Assembly: GCA_032358165.1 (NCBI GenBank)
Contig: JAALGY010000057.1
Coordinates: 434,001-498,000, forward strand
Reading direction: 5' to 3'
Source: Diplosphaera chodatii
Taxonomy: Eukaryota; Chlorophyta; Trebouxiophyceae; Prasiolales; Stichococcaceae
Length of the DNA: 64,000 bases
Below are positions 1 to 12,500 of this stretch, in pieces (within the stretch, counting starts at the first letter, position 1; each line of letters opens with the position of its first letter). The position numbers and the translations under genes are program-made. The notes beneath the pieces are model-generated. The model saw only the letters and a program-made list of their open reading frames with translations, made no database searches and had not been told where the DNA came from.

Positions 1-711
1 CGGCTGACAGCATTGGACATCAGCATTTACGACGCTGAAGACATCAGAGTCGTGCACAGCCTGGTGGCGCTCCGCCACCTGCGCCTTAAAGGCTGTGATG
101 GCGAAGATGTGCCGCCAAGAGCTGCCGACGGCGGCAGCGCTCGTCAGGAGTTTCAGCTCTCCGCACTGCGCACCCTGCAGCTGTTTGACGTCCACCCGCG
201 GACTATACTAATCCCAGGCTCGGCTGCCCGTCTTCAGCATCTGCACTCGGTGCAAGTACAGGAGTGCTGGATGTCAGGCGGCGTGCTCCCAGCAGAGCTG
301 CTGCGGCTGCAGTCCCTCAGCCGACTCGTGCTCGTTCAGATACCGCAGCTGCACATGATGCCAGACCTGCGCCAGCTACCGGCATTGCACCGCCTGCTCA
401 TAAGTGTGTGGAGCGGCGGGCCATATCTGGGTGCGAGTCCTCATCCGCTTGGAGGTGCCGTGGGCTTGACGCAGCTGGTCCTTCACTCAATCGGATTGGC
501 CGGAACGGAGCTGGTAACGGCGATTGAGCAGTTGCCGCACTTGAAGGTGCTGGGTCTGGATTGTGGGATAGCCGAACAGGTGAACGGTTGGGCTGACATC
601 TTGTGGGAGCGAATGCACGGTCGATGCAGTGTCCAACCAGCATCGGACTTCATATCTTTGGAGGCACAGACGTTTGTGGTGCATGATAAGTGGCCCAACG
701 ATGACTGGTGA
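1..711 (+). CDS. Leucine-rich repeat protein, 3' part only (paralogue of the next gene)
   Basis: The reading frame is open from the window edge to a TGA at 709-711 and has no visible intron, so this is the last exon of a gene cut by the edge. Leu-rich units recur about every 25-40 residues (for example LVALRHLRLKG and LQSLSRLVLVQIPQL). They match, block for block, the C-terminal half of the gene at 1540-3068, and both end in N/D-D-D-W. The two are therefore tandem paralogues. The F-box seen in the neighbour would lie outside the window. A substrate-recognition role in an SCF-type ubiquitin ligase is inferred only from the paralogue. The family is certain at the repeat level; substrate and location are unknown. 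Confidence 0.7.
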   Translation, partial: RLTALDISIYDAEDIRVVHSLVALRHLRLKGCDGEDVPPRAADGGSARQEFQLSALRTLQLFDVHPRTILIPGSAARLQHLHSVQVQECWMSGGVLPAELLRLQSLSRLVLVQIPQLHMMPDLRQLPALHRLLISVWSGGPYLGASPHPLGGAVGLTQLVLHSIGLAGTELVTAIEQLPHLKVLGLDCGIAEQVNGWADILWERMHGRCSVQPASDFISLEAQTFVVHDKWPNDDW

Positions 712-1539
712 TGACACACCTCAGGCACTCGGCTTAGAAGGTGTGTTCAGCAACTGCACTTGATACCCTACTAGTTTGGAACCTGTTTTGCTTTGATGGG
801 ATGAGCAGCCTCATGCACAAACGTTTGCAATCACCCTTGTCGGTCAACTGATACGAACCTGTAGCAGCATCGCGAACTCCACTGGCGCCCGCGCTCGCTG
901 ACTCCAAATTCGTCCTGCGGCATGTATGGGAGGGTGGGAAAATGAACATCAGGCTTGGCTCGGTGAATGCCGACATGTCTAGTGCAGACATGTGTGCCTG
1001 ATGAGCCGCCACAAAACAGTGACAAGATGACATGCTCGAAGAGGCCCTGCCCCTTGCCCAACAGGGGTCATGTGCAGCAGCAATCAGCAACAGGGGTCAT
1101 GTGCAGCCAAGTGCACAGGTGCAATATCAACTGCAAGTGACCGTCTTGATTGCAGGCGGATTATTCGATGCAACAGCTTTGAAAGCCCTCGCCCTCCACA
1201 CATCGAAGCAGTTGCATGTTACGTATCACCTGATGATCACGTGCAGTCCAGCTGTCAGGCTGGTCCTTGACGTGCAGCCTTAGCTCCTTGGAACGTCGAC
1301 GGATTAACTGGCGCAGTATCTGACGAGCTCAAACCCCTACTACACCGAGGCTGCTGTTATATACTCCTGACTGGACAGCAGCCAGCAAGCCAGCGGTCAC
1401 ATTGCTGCACACACCCACACAGTGAAGGCCACGCATTGTATGTCCAGGATCCACTTCATCTCTCCACATTATTGACCCCTCAACACAGCTGCCACAGAGC
1501 ACGCAGCCTTGCTTGCTTGTGCACAGTTCAGCACCTGCC
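712..1539. other. Intergenic region between tandem F-box/LRR paralogues
   Basis: No reading frame here looks coding on either strand. It holds the 3' flank of the first LRR gene, the direct repeat at 1059-1106 and the presumed promoter of the next gene. No TATA-like element could be picked with confidence. Confidence 0.5.
1059..1106. repeat. 19-bp direct repeat, two copies
   Basis: CAACAGGGGTCATGTGCAG occurs at 1059-1077 and again at 1088-1106, separated by 10 bp. It is intergenic and no function is evident. Confidence 0.8.
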
Positions 1540-3068
1540 ATGGACACCAGGAGCGAACCTGCAGCAGTGGGTGCCAGCAACAATAGCAGGCGTAGGGTTG
1601 ACTCCACTCAGCACTGTCCGCCCTGGGATGTGTTGCCAGACGACATCTGGGCGCGCATCATTGGATACCTGGACTTCTATGATGAGCTGGTGAGCAGGCT
1701 TTATACAACAATTTGCAGCAAGCACATGCTGCAAGAGAGTTGCAGTGTCGATGGTTTATTCCTTTATTGTCCACGCACGCCCCAGTTGCCGGTGTACGTA
1801 GCTACCCCAGTCAGTTCATGGTACTCCTTCAACGGCTGTTTATTTGTTGGCCGACCTGCGCAGAACGTGGAGCAGGCATGTCGGCGATTCCATGAGATGC
1901 TGGCAAACCCATCCGGCAGAGACATGTGGGGCACGATCGAGTTCCTTGTGCCCAAGCAAGACACTGACATCACCAAACATGTGTGGGATGTCTGCGAGTG
2001 GGTGCAGCAACGTCTCGAAGGCAAGTCGAACGACACATTGAGTGTATGTGGCAGAGGGTGGAGCATGCGTGGGCGACCTGTCAAACACTCCCATTGGCAA
2101 AGACGGCTCAGTATGTTGCACTGCGTGTTGCAGGCATCAGCGCAATCTGCTTCACTAATGAAGGCAGCGACGTTGATCAGCAGCTGCTGCGGGCGCCCAT
2201 CATGTGGCATGCGCTTGTGGCATCCACAGCTGGCACCAGCATCCGCCTGCGGCTTTCCAGCCCCCGCTTCCCGCTAAGCGGGAAATCCGTGTCAATGCTT
2301 GCACCGCCCTTGCGGCTTGAGCTGGTGCAGCGGCTGACAGCATTGGACATCTGTGTGACGTCTGCTGCAGACGTTGCAGTCGTGCGCAGCTTGGCAGCGT
2401 TGCGCCACCTACAGATGGGAGCTCCAGTTGACTGCGATCTGCAGCTTGTGGATGCCGGTGCCGGCAGCAGCGCTCTAGAGTGCCAGCTGCTCGAGCTGCG
2501 CACCTTGCAGCTAGGCTACATGCCGCCGGCAGCCTTCTTTGTGCGTGGCATCAGGGACCGCCTGCCAATGCTGCACTCGCTGCGCTTGATACGGGGCCCC
2601 CTGCCAGATGGCGCCCTCCCCTCAGATGCGCTGCGGCTGCAGTCACTCAGCCGCCTCGAGCTCTTGCAAATGCCCCTGCGCATGGTGCCAGACTTGCGCA
2701 AGCTGGGAGCCCTGCGGGCGCTGGTCATAAGCTGGAAGGGTGATGCGCCAGACTTTGATGTCAATCAGGAAGTGTGTAGTCCCGAGCTGAGAGCCGCATT
2801 GAGAAGCAACCCGTTTGGGGGTGCTATGGGGTTGAGGGAGGCCATTCTTCACAACATGCCAATTGTCACACAGGCGTGCGCTGAAGCAATCGAACAGTTG
2901 CCCCATGTGGGCTTGTTGGGCCTAGACTTTGGACAGTCCTATGAGGGGGTGTTCTGGGCCGCCACGTTGCAGCGGCGGATGCGCGGTCGTTGCAAGGTCA
3001 TGCCAGTTGCAAGCTACATGAACAGCCTGTTGGGTCCACACAACATGTGGGCAGACGACGATTGGTGA
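1540..3068 (+). CDS. F-box / leucine-rich repeat protein
   Basis: The ATG at 1540 opens a short disordered leader followed by an F-box start (WDVLPDDIWARIIGYL, about residues 29-44). A donor GTGAGC follows at about 1691. The long C-terminal exon, in another frame, runs from an acceptor near 2131 (or an earlier one) to TGA 3066-3068. It contains LRRs such as LAALRHLQMG and LQSLSRLELLQM. F-box proteins bind SKP1 and present LRR-bound targets to an SCF ubiquitin ligase; that is family knowledge and the target is unknown. The middle of the gene (1691-2130) has open stretches in two frames and its splicing is unresolved. The gene is a tandem paralogue of the one at 1-711. Confidence 0.7.
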
Positions 3069-3501
3069 TGTAATGTCTCCAACAACTTTCAGGGTTGCAC
3101 GTGATGCTTTGCGCACATGTGGTGACAGTAAGTGCCCCTTGACCTTGGTGCAACAGAGCGTGCACAGACTGCAGTCTACGGTGGTAGCGGACACTTGAAC
3201 GTTGGCATGTGAGCGAGGTGCCAGACTGTTGTAGAGTGTACGGTCTACGGTGTGCAAACGAGTCGTGTGATGTATGGAACAGCATGGCATTGTTACAGGA
3301 ACTGCCAAACCCCATGCACCCACGGTCCAATGTGCTGGCCCCTTGAATACCCCAGATAAGCAATGTGCACCAATCAGCTTGGCGAGATCGCGACATACAT
3401 AGGTACTACTCATACACCTGGCAGTGCGATGCATCTTGGTTCACAAGACTTGGATGTATTCAAGGTATGCAAGGCCATTGCAGCTCCCCATCCTTGGTCA
3501 A
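3069..3501. other. Convergent intergenic region
   Basis: This lies between the 3' ends of the F-box/LRR gene (+) and the DUF218 gene (-). No coding exon or RNA gene was recognised. Confidence 0.5.
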
Positions 3502-5746
3502 TCAATAAGACGCTATGGCCGCATCGCCAACTTCACTTGCGCCTGCACTGACCCCGAACTTGTCCTGCAGCAAACAATGTCGCTGAGCTCAGCACCCGCC
3601 ATCATGCTCAGCAACATGCTGCCAAGCTGCCACGCGACTGCCGCATGCACACCCTCCAGCAATGTGCGATGCTGTGCCGCCACCATGTGGCCCCTCAAGA
3701 TGGAACACACAGCCGTGGAGCACACGCAGGTCGAATTGCAAGGGGCCAATTGGCTGTTGACACGCAAGGCTATCTCTGCACACAGCACCTGCTGTGCGAC
3801 GGAGTAGCAGGCGTGCTCGTGGTGCAGCCAGGCGTGGAGCGCCGCCAGGTCCCTCAGCTTTGCCGCCGTCTTGCGCCACGCTGCCAGCGAGGCCTGAGGG
3901 AGCAGGCCGGTCAGAGTCATCTGACGATGAACAACCCAGGAGTCTGTGTCTGCGGCATGAGGCCAAAGGCGTGGGAGCTGTTGCAACAGCAGAGGCAGCT
4001 CAAGCGCCCTTGTAGATGCCCGTCCTGCTGACACCGCATGGCGGGGAACACTGAGAAGAAAGTTTCCAAGGAAGCATCAACAAGCCCTGCAACTTGACTC
4101 CTCCCACATTCAACGTGGCAGATGATGTTTAAAAAGGACGCACCGCTTCGCGTGACCTGCGCGCCTCCAGCACCTCTTGTGGGAAGATGCCCTCGTCTGA
4201 CGCCGCATGGAAGCTGAGCTGAAATCTGTGCAAGCAGCAAATGTGGACGTTGAAAGTGCCTGCAAGTGCCTGTGTGGTACACGTGCCAGATCAAGAAGAG
4301 TCCTCAAGCGTATGTGTGCAACCCGCTGCCGTGAGGTCTGCAACACCTGTCAGGGTCGTCCCACAGCGCTGCGCCTGCCAGGCTGAAGCACGTCTCGAAG
4401 ATGGCGCGGCTGCGCGGCATGTGGAAGTCGCTGGTCACCACCCCCAGCCGCCTGCAGGGTACGCAGCAATTCTCAGCTTCAATATGGGTTGAACACCCTG
4501 TAGCACCTGGGGAGGCGACAGAGGCGTGGCAGGTGCACATGCTGATGCGCCTGCCAGGTGTTTGGCAGCAAAACAGTACACCAAGGCTGTGCTGCGGCGG
4601 CTGCGCGTTGCATGGTGTAGAGTGTACACACAACGGTGCTCACCTCACCTCCAGCCTGCTGGAACCGCGTGTATCATGGCTGCAAAGTACCCATTGCCGA
4701 TGGTGTCATAGCTAGACGCCTCCTTCAGAAGATGCCTCGCATCCACCCCCTGCACAGTGGCGCAGGCGTCTGCGTGATGTTCAGCATTGATGCGCAGGAA
4801 TTTGTCAGTTCGGTGCACAAGTGTGCACGCCCGATACAACATGCACCAGATGTACTAAAGCATCAACAGCCATAGCAAAGTGACAAACACGCTACCTGGA
4901 CAAGGGAAGAACGCTTGCATACGTGCAGCAAGTGGAGGTGCGGGTGGCGTGTTGCTTACACATATGTACCATGAACATGTCCACTGATCATGCTACCTGG
5001 GCGCATAGGTAGTCGGCAAGCTCGGTGCCCTCATGCAGCACGAAGCCCGACGACCGCAGCACCGGCGGCTTGTGGGGCGTGCCGCCGCCCAGGCACACAA
5101 CTGCCGTGGCTGACGACCCTGCAGATTATGCAAAGAAGGCGGTTGGCATGCAGAGAACGTCTCCGAACAGTGCTATGCACCTACAGCCTGAGATCAATAC
5201 GAGCAGCTGCATGGGACAAGGGACAGCCCATAGAAGGGATCATCATCAAGCCCTGACTGGAGAAAGCCTAAACAATATACATCACTCCATTGATTCCATG
5301 GTCAACGTGACCGTGCAGCGGCTCTGGTATCTCCTGCTGCTCGCACCTTGAGCGCGCTTGATGTCAAGCGCAGCCTCAGTCCGCCGCCGCACCCACTCAT
5401 GCAGCTTCCCGTCTGTCCGCTGGCCACCTGGCACGCGAGAACATTCACGTGACCAGACGTAGATGCCCAGCTCGAAACAGTGCGAAGACTGGGTGCAAGT
5501 ACTGTGACATTCTGCATGGCAGGGCAGCACGTGCTGCCTGGATGCCGCACCCGCCAAGATGAAGACTGCATCCAGGTTGCATGGCACTGGGTCTGAGTCC
5601 GGCGTCAGCCACCGGATGCCTGGGCCCTGCTCGGTGGACTTGCAGCGCACTGTCTGCCTGGTGTGCCGTGCTCGGATGCGGCACGTGGCATGGCACCCAT
5701 GGTGTCGCATTGGCAGGCGCAGGGGCGCCATCGCGCGCAGCGACAT
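3502..5746 (-). CDS. DUF218 domain protein (YdcF/SanA-like), probably organelle-targeted
   Basis: Eight exons join in phase: 5746-5551, 5427-5347, 5118-4997, 4749-4649, 4451-4347, 4225-4144, 3920-3789 and 3564-3502, giving 293 aa. The first about 35 residues are rich in Arg, Ala and Thr and end near TVRCKST, like a plastid transit peptide. Then come the DUF218 hallmarks: DAVFILAGG, VVCLGGGTPHKPP, SSYDTIGNGYFA and GVVTSDFHMPRS. A family-typical segment LSFHAASDEGIF follows, then a helical C-terminus ending in A-S-Y. Bacterial members act in envelope or small-molecule metabolism, and plant members are uncharacterised. The substrate here is unknown. It is transcribed away from the helicase gene, with 788 bp between the two start codons. 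Confidence 0.85.
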
Positions 5747-6534
5747 TTCGTGGCCAAATCTACAGGTAATTGGTTGTCACGCTGTCAAAAGCACATATGA
5801 ACCTCATGGTCCCCAAGGCCAAAAGGCTGCTTGCATGACTTCGGGCAAGAGTCTGGTAGCCTCCCGATGCCAAATCAGGTTGCAGCGTGCAGCCACCAAA
5901 TATCAACAGATCAACCAGGATATGCAAACTGCTGTCGCAGGGGAGGTTATGCTGCATTGCAACCATCCGCGATCACGCATAAAGTGGTGAACGTTATTGA
6001 GTGTGGCAGCTGACATGCTGTCTGTCAGACCTGCACATGTGCAGCCATCAACATCTTCAGCATGCACCACTGCCGTCAGTCTGCACTTGCGCCCTCGTGC
6101 TCCGCGCAAACACTAACAAGCATAATGTAGGGTGGGTGCTGATGTGATGGCAGCACCCTGAACTGGATACCGCATGAATTAGGTGCCGGAGCGACGCACC
6201 TGAAAGCATCAGCTGCATGCGTCGTTTGTTCCCGCGTGTGCCGCGCGATCTGCATTGAATAGTCCCTCCCAGCAGTACGATTATGGCCAAATGAGAGTGA
6301 CAAACAGGTTGTAGCACTGATAGCACCCAGCGGTGCCCACCTGCCGGCATGGGCGGCATCACAAACCGCGAGGAAAAGAAGAAGAAGAACCATGTTGTCA
6401 GGTGCTCCTGTCGATGCACCATACACAACGTGCTGACGTTGCCTGACTACATGGGAGAGTCCATCGGAACATAGATAGCCGAGGCTTGGAACGCATGCAG
6501 CTCGGGCGCTGGCGGCGGCACCAAGGGGCCGTCG
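5747..6534. promoter_or_regulatory. Divergent intergenic region, DUF218 gene (-) and helicase gene (+)
   Basis: No exon is supported in this stretch. It must hold both promoters, and possibly a short 5' leader exon of the helicase. A purine-rich run lies near 6370-6390. This is inferred from gene orientation only. Confidence 0.45.
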
Positions 6535-9500
6535 ATGGTCGACAAGCGGCTGCAGGAGCGAAAGTGCCCCTTCTGCGAGCGCGTCTTCAAGCAGGTGGGC
6601 ACAGACACATGAAGGCGCAGCTCAGGGTGCACTGCAACCTGAACGATCCCCATCGTACAGTGGGGCGCCGCCGCCGACATCAGGCATGTCGGTGCTGCCT
6701 GCAGCCCAACCGCTACAAGGAGCACATCCAGAACAAGCACGCTGAGGAGGCTGCCGCGGATGGCGGCGGCGACGCCGCAACAGGCGATCAGCAGGTATGC
6801 GGATGCAGCAGCATGACAGTGACATTTCAGGCTTGACCTGCGGGTGGCTGGTGCCCTGATGAGAACGACCTGTACAGACACAGAAACTGCAATCTCTTCG
6901 CCTGAGGAGCTGTCGCCGCCGTGCAGGTGCAGCAGCCGCCCGCCGCACAGCCGGAGAAGGGCAGGATGATGGAGGTGGGAAGCAGCGCGGGCTACTACAC
7001 CAGCAAGTCGCCGCAGATGATCCTGCACGAGTGGTGCCGCCGCCAGAACCGCCCCAAGCCGCGGTACAAGGTGCTGCCCGGCGAGGACGGCCAGTTCCGC
7101 TGCAAGGTGGGCATGTGATACAGAATAGTCGGGGCATCACATCAACCAGTACATCAGCACAGCAAACGTTCTCCTGCCGTGCACCGCCAAGCCACGGCAG
7201 TATGTCGCTCATGCATGGCCTAGCTGCGCTGCACGTGCATGCGTCTCCCACCTTCTGCGGCTTCCTGCTGCCGCAGGTGGTGCTGCCGGACAAAGACCGC
7301 AGCGATGCCGACGTGGTGGTGTTCCTGGCCGAGGAGCACGCCGCCCGCGACGACACCGAGGCGCAGCAGCGGGGCGCGGTGTGCACTTTACAACATGTGA
7401 CCCCATTCCTTGGCCCGATGTACTGGCTCGCCAGAGCATGTGGCAGAACACAGGGCCCCACATGGGGCTGTTAGCACCAGCCGCCCCGACGCAAAAGGGT
7501 TAGCATCCCCAGTGCTATTCACAGCCTGCCACCATGCATGGACACTGTGCCTGCAATCCGTAGCTACATCAGAGCCGCTACCTCAATGGAAGTGCGGCAT
7601 TTGCCAGCAGGTGGCTGCACTAGCGGGGCTGGCGCGTGACCTGCCCCTGGAGCGGGTGCTGCCGTCGGAGTTCCGCCCCCTGTTCCAGTCCATCAAGGAC
7701 GAGGTGCTTCACCCAAGCTAAAAGTCTGCTTCGCAGCACATCCTCACCACCTCGACAGGAATGCATTCCTCGCTCCCATCAGCTGGAACCTGTCCTCGGG
7801 TGATCCACGTGTGAATGAAACACGGTCCTTCCGCTCGTGACTGTCGCCCATGGCTGGGGCGCAGAACAAGGCGAGGGTGGAGCGCGCGGCCGCACGGGCG
7901 GCAGCCGAGGAGCAGCGGCGGCAGCGGGAGCGCACGAAGCGCGCTGCAGAGGTAGCTGGCTATCAGGAGTCTACAGTTTGTCGATGCTGGAGACCATGTG
8001 ACCTTCTCTGCGCCTGCGACCGACACATGTCCAGCACAGGGACATGCACAGTGTTTGCCGCACTGTTCAGATGGGCAGCCACTGAGGTGATAGCATCGGC
8101 CTCGCAGCCACTTCGCGCGTCAGACAGCATGTCTGACTACACATCGTGCAAGTGCAGGCGCGGCGGCCGGCCGCCAACGTCATCATGTCAGACGCCCAGC
8201 GGCGCGCAGTGGACCTGGCGCTGGCGTCGGCGCGGGAGCAGCCCCTAAACCCTGATGGCGATGCCGGGAACGGTGCCGCAGCGCAGGGTGCCGGCCTTGA
8301 ATCGGAAGATGCTGCACATGAAGGTCAGGCGCACTTCCACCATGTTGCCTGCTGTTGAGTGGCGCTGGCGCTTGTGTGTTGTATGCACTGGGGTTGTCTG
8401 GAGCTAGCAGCCTGTCACGCTCGGGGCTCTGTAGCCGTGAGACGCACTGTACCTGTGTCGTGATCTAATAGTTGAGAGAGGCTTCCTTGCAGGTGTGGAG
8501 GACCTGTTGGCGCAGCTGCAGCGGCTGGGCTTTGCCGAGGCCGATGCCAGGCGGGCGCTGGCGGTCACGCGGGACTCCAGCCATGGGAATGGGCATCCTG
8601 GCACCGTCAACAGCGCCAATGATGCAGCAGCCACCACTTCGCCTTATGGCGCGCATACCACTGCCCGGGGCCAGCGGGCGGTCGCGGCGGCGCTCGACTG
8701 GCTGTGCGTGCATCTGCCAGAGGCCGCGCTGCCGGCAAAGTATGCAGCAGGTGTGCCGATTAACCACCGGTAGTGGGGACATCCGAGGCTCACGCGATTG
8801 TGACAAGCACCTCTGCAGATTACACACTGTTCTTTAGCTTGGTACTAGTAGACTGCGTATCACCGCCCGCATGACTCTTCAGATGCCAACCGCGAAGTTG
8901 TCGTGTCGTGTGCATTGACCAGGTGCCAGCAGCCGGCCTGTCAGCATATTGCACCGCGGCAACGGCGCCGCCGCTGGCTCAGCGGCAGACCTGGCCTCGG
9001 ATGGTGACGCCACAGCAGATGATATCCCTACATAAGGTACTTGCCATGTCGATCCCATGGGCCATCTTATTTGCGCGGACACACTGCAGTCCATCAATGC
9101 ATTCCATGGACTGCCATTCGGCTCCACTGCACCACGGTCGTGGCAGCACAATACAAACCACTGTGTGCAGTGCACGAGCACCTGAAGCGTTGACTTGTCG
9201 CAGGTGGCTGGCATCTGCGGGCTACCCAGTGGCGGAGGCGGCTGCGGCACTGGCTGCCAGCGGTGGCGACTGCAACGCAGCGCTGCGCAGCCTCTACTCC
9301 GCATGGACTGGTGCGCATGCCCGCAGCATTGAGCAATCGTGTTGGTGGCCTCATATAACTCACCCAAATATTTCCCCTTTCTATATGAGCTGCACCACAG
9401 GATTACATCCTGTCGTGCAACTTGTTCAACTAAAATCTTGCAGGCAGCTCGTCGGCAGCGGCTGATGGCGCCGCAGCAGCCCAGCCGTCGCAGGAGTGGC

Positions 9501-12500
9501 TGGAGGAACGGGAAGTGATGGAAGCGATCCACGGCGACTGCGTCAGCTTCCCCTCGGCAGCCGAGACGCTGCTGTCGCTGCCGCTTCCGGCAGAGGCGGC
9601 CGCGCTGCTGCGGATGCGACCAGAGGTGCTCATGCTCCTGTTTTTTTCCGCCAGGGATACCTCCTATGATTTAGTTAGTCATTCATGGGCTCTTGTTGCC
9701 AACCACAGCGCACTGCTTGTCGTGCAGTGCTCGTCAACATCCCCCTGAGCAGGCAGTATGCGGCTCTTGCTCATATGTGGTGATTTGTTTTTGGTGCAGG
9801 AGATGCAGCCGGTGACCCTGGACTTCCGGATATCGCCTGCTGGATCGTACCCAGCAGCGCCGCCTGTCATGTGTGTCAGGTGTCCAACCATACTATTGTG
9901 TACCAAATCACGGCTGCCATGACAATGTAGCGATCACCTGCCATGCTCGGTTACTGCTGGAGTAGCCGCCACTGCCAGCTGCGCCATGCACAGTTGCATT
10001 TAACGGGCTTCACGTCTTGGTGGGGTGGTGCATCAGGCTCAGGGAGCACCCAGAGCGGTACGTATCCATCCAGGGTGCACTGCATCAGGGTAACCACTGG
10101 CACTTGCAGGTGCACCAGCTTGGCAGCGCCGCAGCTGCTGCGGCTCACGCAGCACCTGGCGGCCTGCGCCGCCGACGCTACAGGGCAGCCGATGCTCCAC
10201 GACCTGGCGTCGGCCGCCGCCGAGTGGCTGGCGGATGCGCGGCAGCTTGGGTCGGATGCGCCGGCCCGGAAGCCGGAAGGAGGGGCAGAAGCGGATGGCG
10301 GCAGCGGGCAGGCCCTGCATCATGTCGACCAGGTGCTGCAATGGACCCCACTGGATGCATTGCATGTGTATACGCAGTGCTGTCACAGTGTGAATGACGA
10401 CATGAGCAGAAAGCAGAAGCCAGCCTGGCAGGGATTTTACCAGCTGCGGTGCTGACTGGCTTTACTGGGGACTCTCAGGTGGCGGACCAGCTGCACCGCG
10501 CACAGGCGACCACAGCGACCATACAGCCAGCACAGCACACAGCAGGCAGGCAGCGCCCCAGGGGCCAGCACCAGCAGCAGCATCGGCGGCAGCAGGAGGT
10601 GGATGTTGGTGCGGAGAGCCGCCGGCTGGCGGAGGAAGCGGCGGCGGCGGCGGCGGCCCCGAGGCTCCAGGGCATGCGGGCCACGCGCGCGGCGCTGCCG
10701 GCGGCGAACGCAAAGGATGCGGTGCTGCAGGAGCTGCGTGCGCACCAGGTGCTCGTCATCAGCGGCGCGACAGGTGCGAACACACGCCCACAGGAACAGA
10801 GCCATACAAGCAAGCTTGCTTCCCCGCATCACTGTTTGTATCCAGTTTATTGCTGACTTTCCATGCTAATATGAGTGTCTGAAGCAGAGCAGCTTAGACA
10901 CAGGTCTGCACAGGCTGAAAGGCGGCAGGGTCGGGCTTTGGCCAAGCACCACCGCACCGATGGGTCAGGGATGGCTCTGCTCATCAAAGCACCAACAGCG
11001 TAAAGCGCATTCGCTGCAGGGTGCGGCAAGTCGACGCAGGTGCCCCAGTTCGTGCTGGAGGATGCGGTGGCCGCCGGGGCGGGCGGCGCATGCAACATCG
11101 TCGTCACCCAGCCCCGCCGCATCAGCGCCACAGGGCTGGTGGGTTCGACCTTGTCCTCTTGCACGAACGAACGTGCTGACGCCAGTCTACCAAGTGCACA
11201 GCACACAGGTGGTGCAACGTCCTGCAGCCACGTACACTCAGCTACTGAGCTGCTACAGGGACGACAAGGTGCCATGATAGTGGCACAGGACCAACGTTGA
11301 ATTCTGCTTGTTCTGCACACTCTCACACATATGACCTATGTCAGGAATGCCTTCCACATGCAAACAGGCGCACCGGGTGGCGGCGGAGCGGGGGGAGGCG
11401 GCCGGCGGGGTGGTGGGCTACTCTGTGCGGCTGGACAGCCGCCGCTCGGCGCGCACCCGCCTGCTGTTCTGCACCACAGGCGCGCGCCGGCCCTGGCTTT
11501 ACACTGCTGTACTAAATTGCCGTTCAACAAAGAATTTGACTGAAAATATTTGGTCAAGTTGAGAATAACCACTTTTACAACTCGGTTTTTCAGCGTGACT
11601 TTCAAAAATGACCCTTGTTCTCTGGTGCTGCCAGAGGCAAGGTTTGGTGAGCCTTACGGCGCCGTCTTGGGCGCCAACACTGTCAGGAAAGCATGCCTCA
11701 AGTTCACATGAGCTAAACCTGCGTAGTACTCGTTGGTGCTAATGTATATGCGTGCTGCAGGTGTGCTGCTGCGGCGGCTGCTGGGGGACCCAGAGCTGTG
11801 CGGGACTACCCACGTGGTGGTGGACGAGGTGCACGAGCGCAGCGTGGACTCCGACCTGCTGCTGCTGCTGCTGCGGGACCTGCTGGGCTCGGGGCGGGCG
11901 CCGGGCCTGCGGCTGGTGCTCATGAGCGCCACCGCCGACGCCGACGCCTTTGCGCGCTACTTCGACTCCGTGCTCGGCGGCGAGGTCGGTGCACGAACAC
12001 AGTGCCGTGCTCCGTTTGACGACAGTGATGACCACGGAGCTCACTGCGCACCATGCTTGCAATATGCGCCCTGGCCTGGTCCAACTAGATGGAAGAGCGC
12101 ATTTGCAATGGTGTGGACTTTGCAAGATGTAGTATGCAGTCCCCTCTCTAGCTCTGTGCTGTCACAGTCGTTCAAAGCGGCCGACTTAATGGCCCTTCCC
12201 GAAGTCTCTCGCTCCTTTCGTAAAGGGGTCAGCAGGCGTCATCACGATCCCAGGCTTCACGCACCCCGTGCGCGACCTGTTCCTGGAGGACGCCCTGGAG
12301 CACACCCGCTTTGTCGTCGGCCGCGGCAGCAAGTGGGCGGCGGCAAGGAAGCCGGCAGCCGTGGCGCCCAAGGCAACGTCATCTTGATTGTTGCCAGCCG
12401 TGCTGCTCCAGCATGAATACGACAACAGACTGCCAGTCATCAATGCATTGCAGAGCCAGACTCCCTACTGCCCTTCAAAGGTGCATGGCCTGCCGCTGCA

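Noticed and set aside
3645..4031. 128-codon plus-strand frame
   Set aside because: It is antisense to the DUF218 exon 3920-3789, whose protein continues the family in phase.
6622..7461. 279-codon open frame on the minus strand opposite the helicase
   Set aside because: It spans several confirmed + strand exons and introns, is Arg/Ala/Ser-rich as expected for an antisense shadow in GC-rich DNA, and has no family features.
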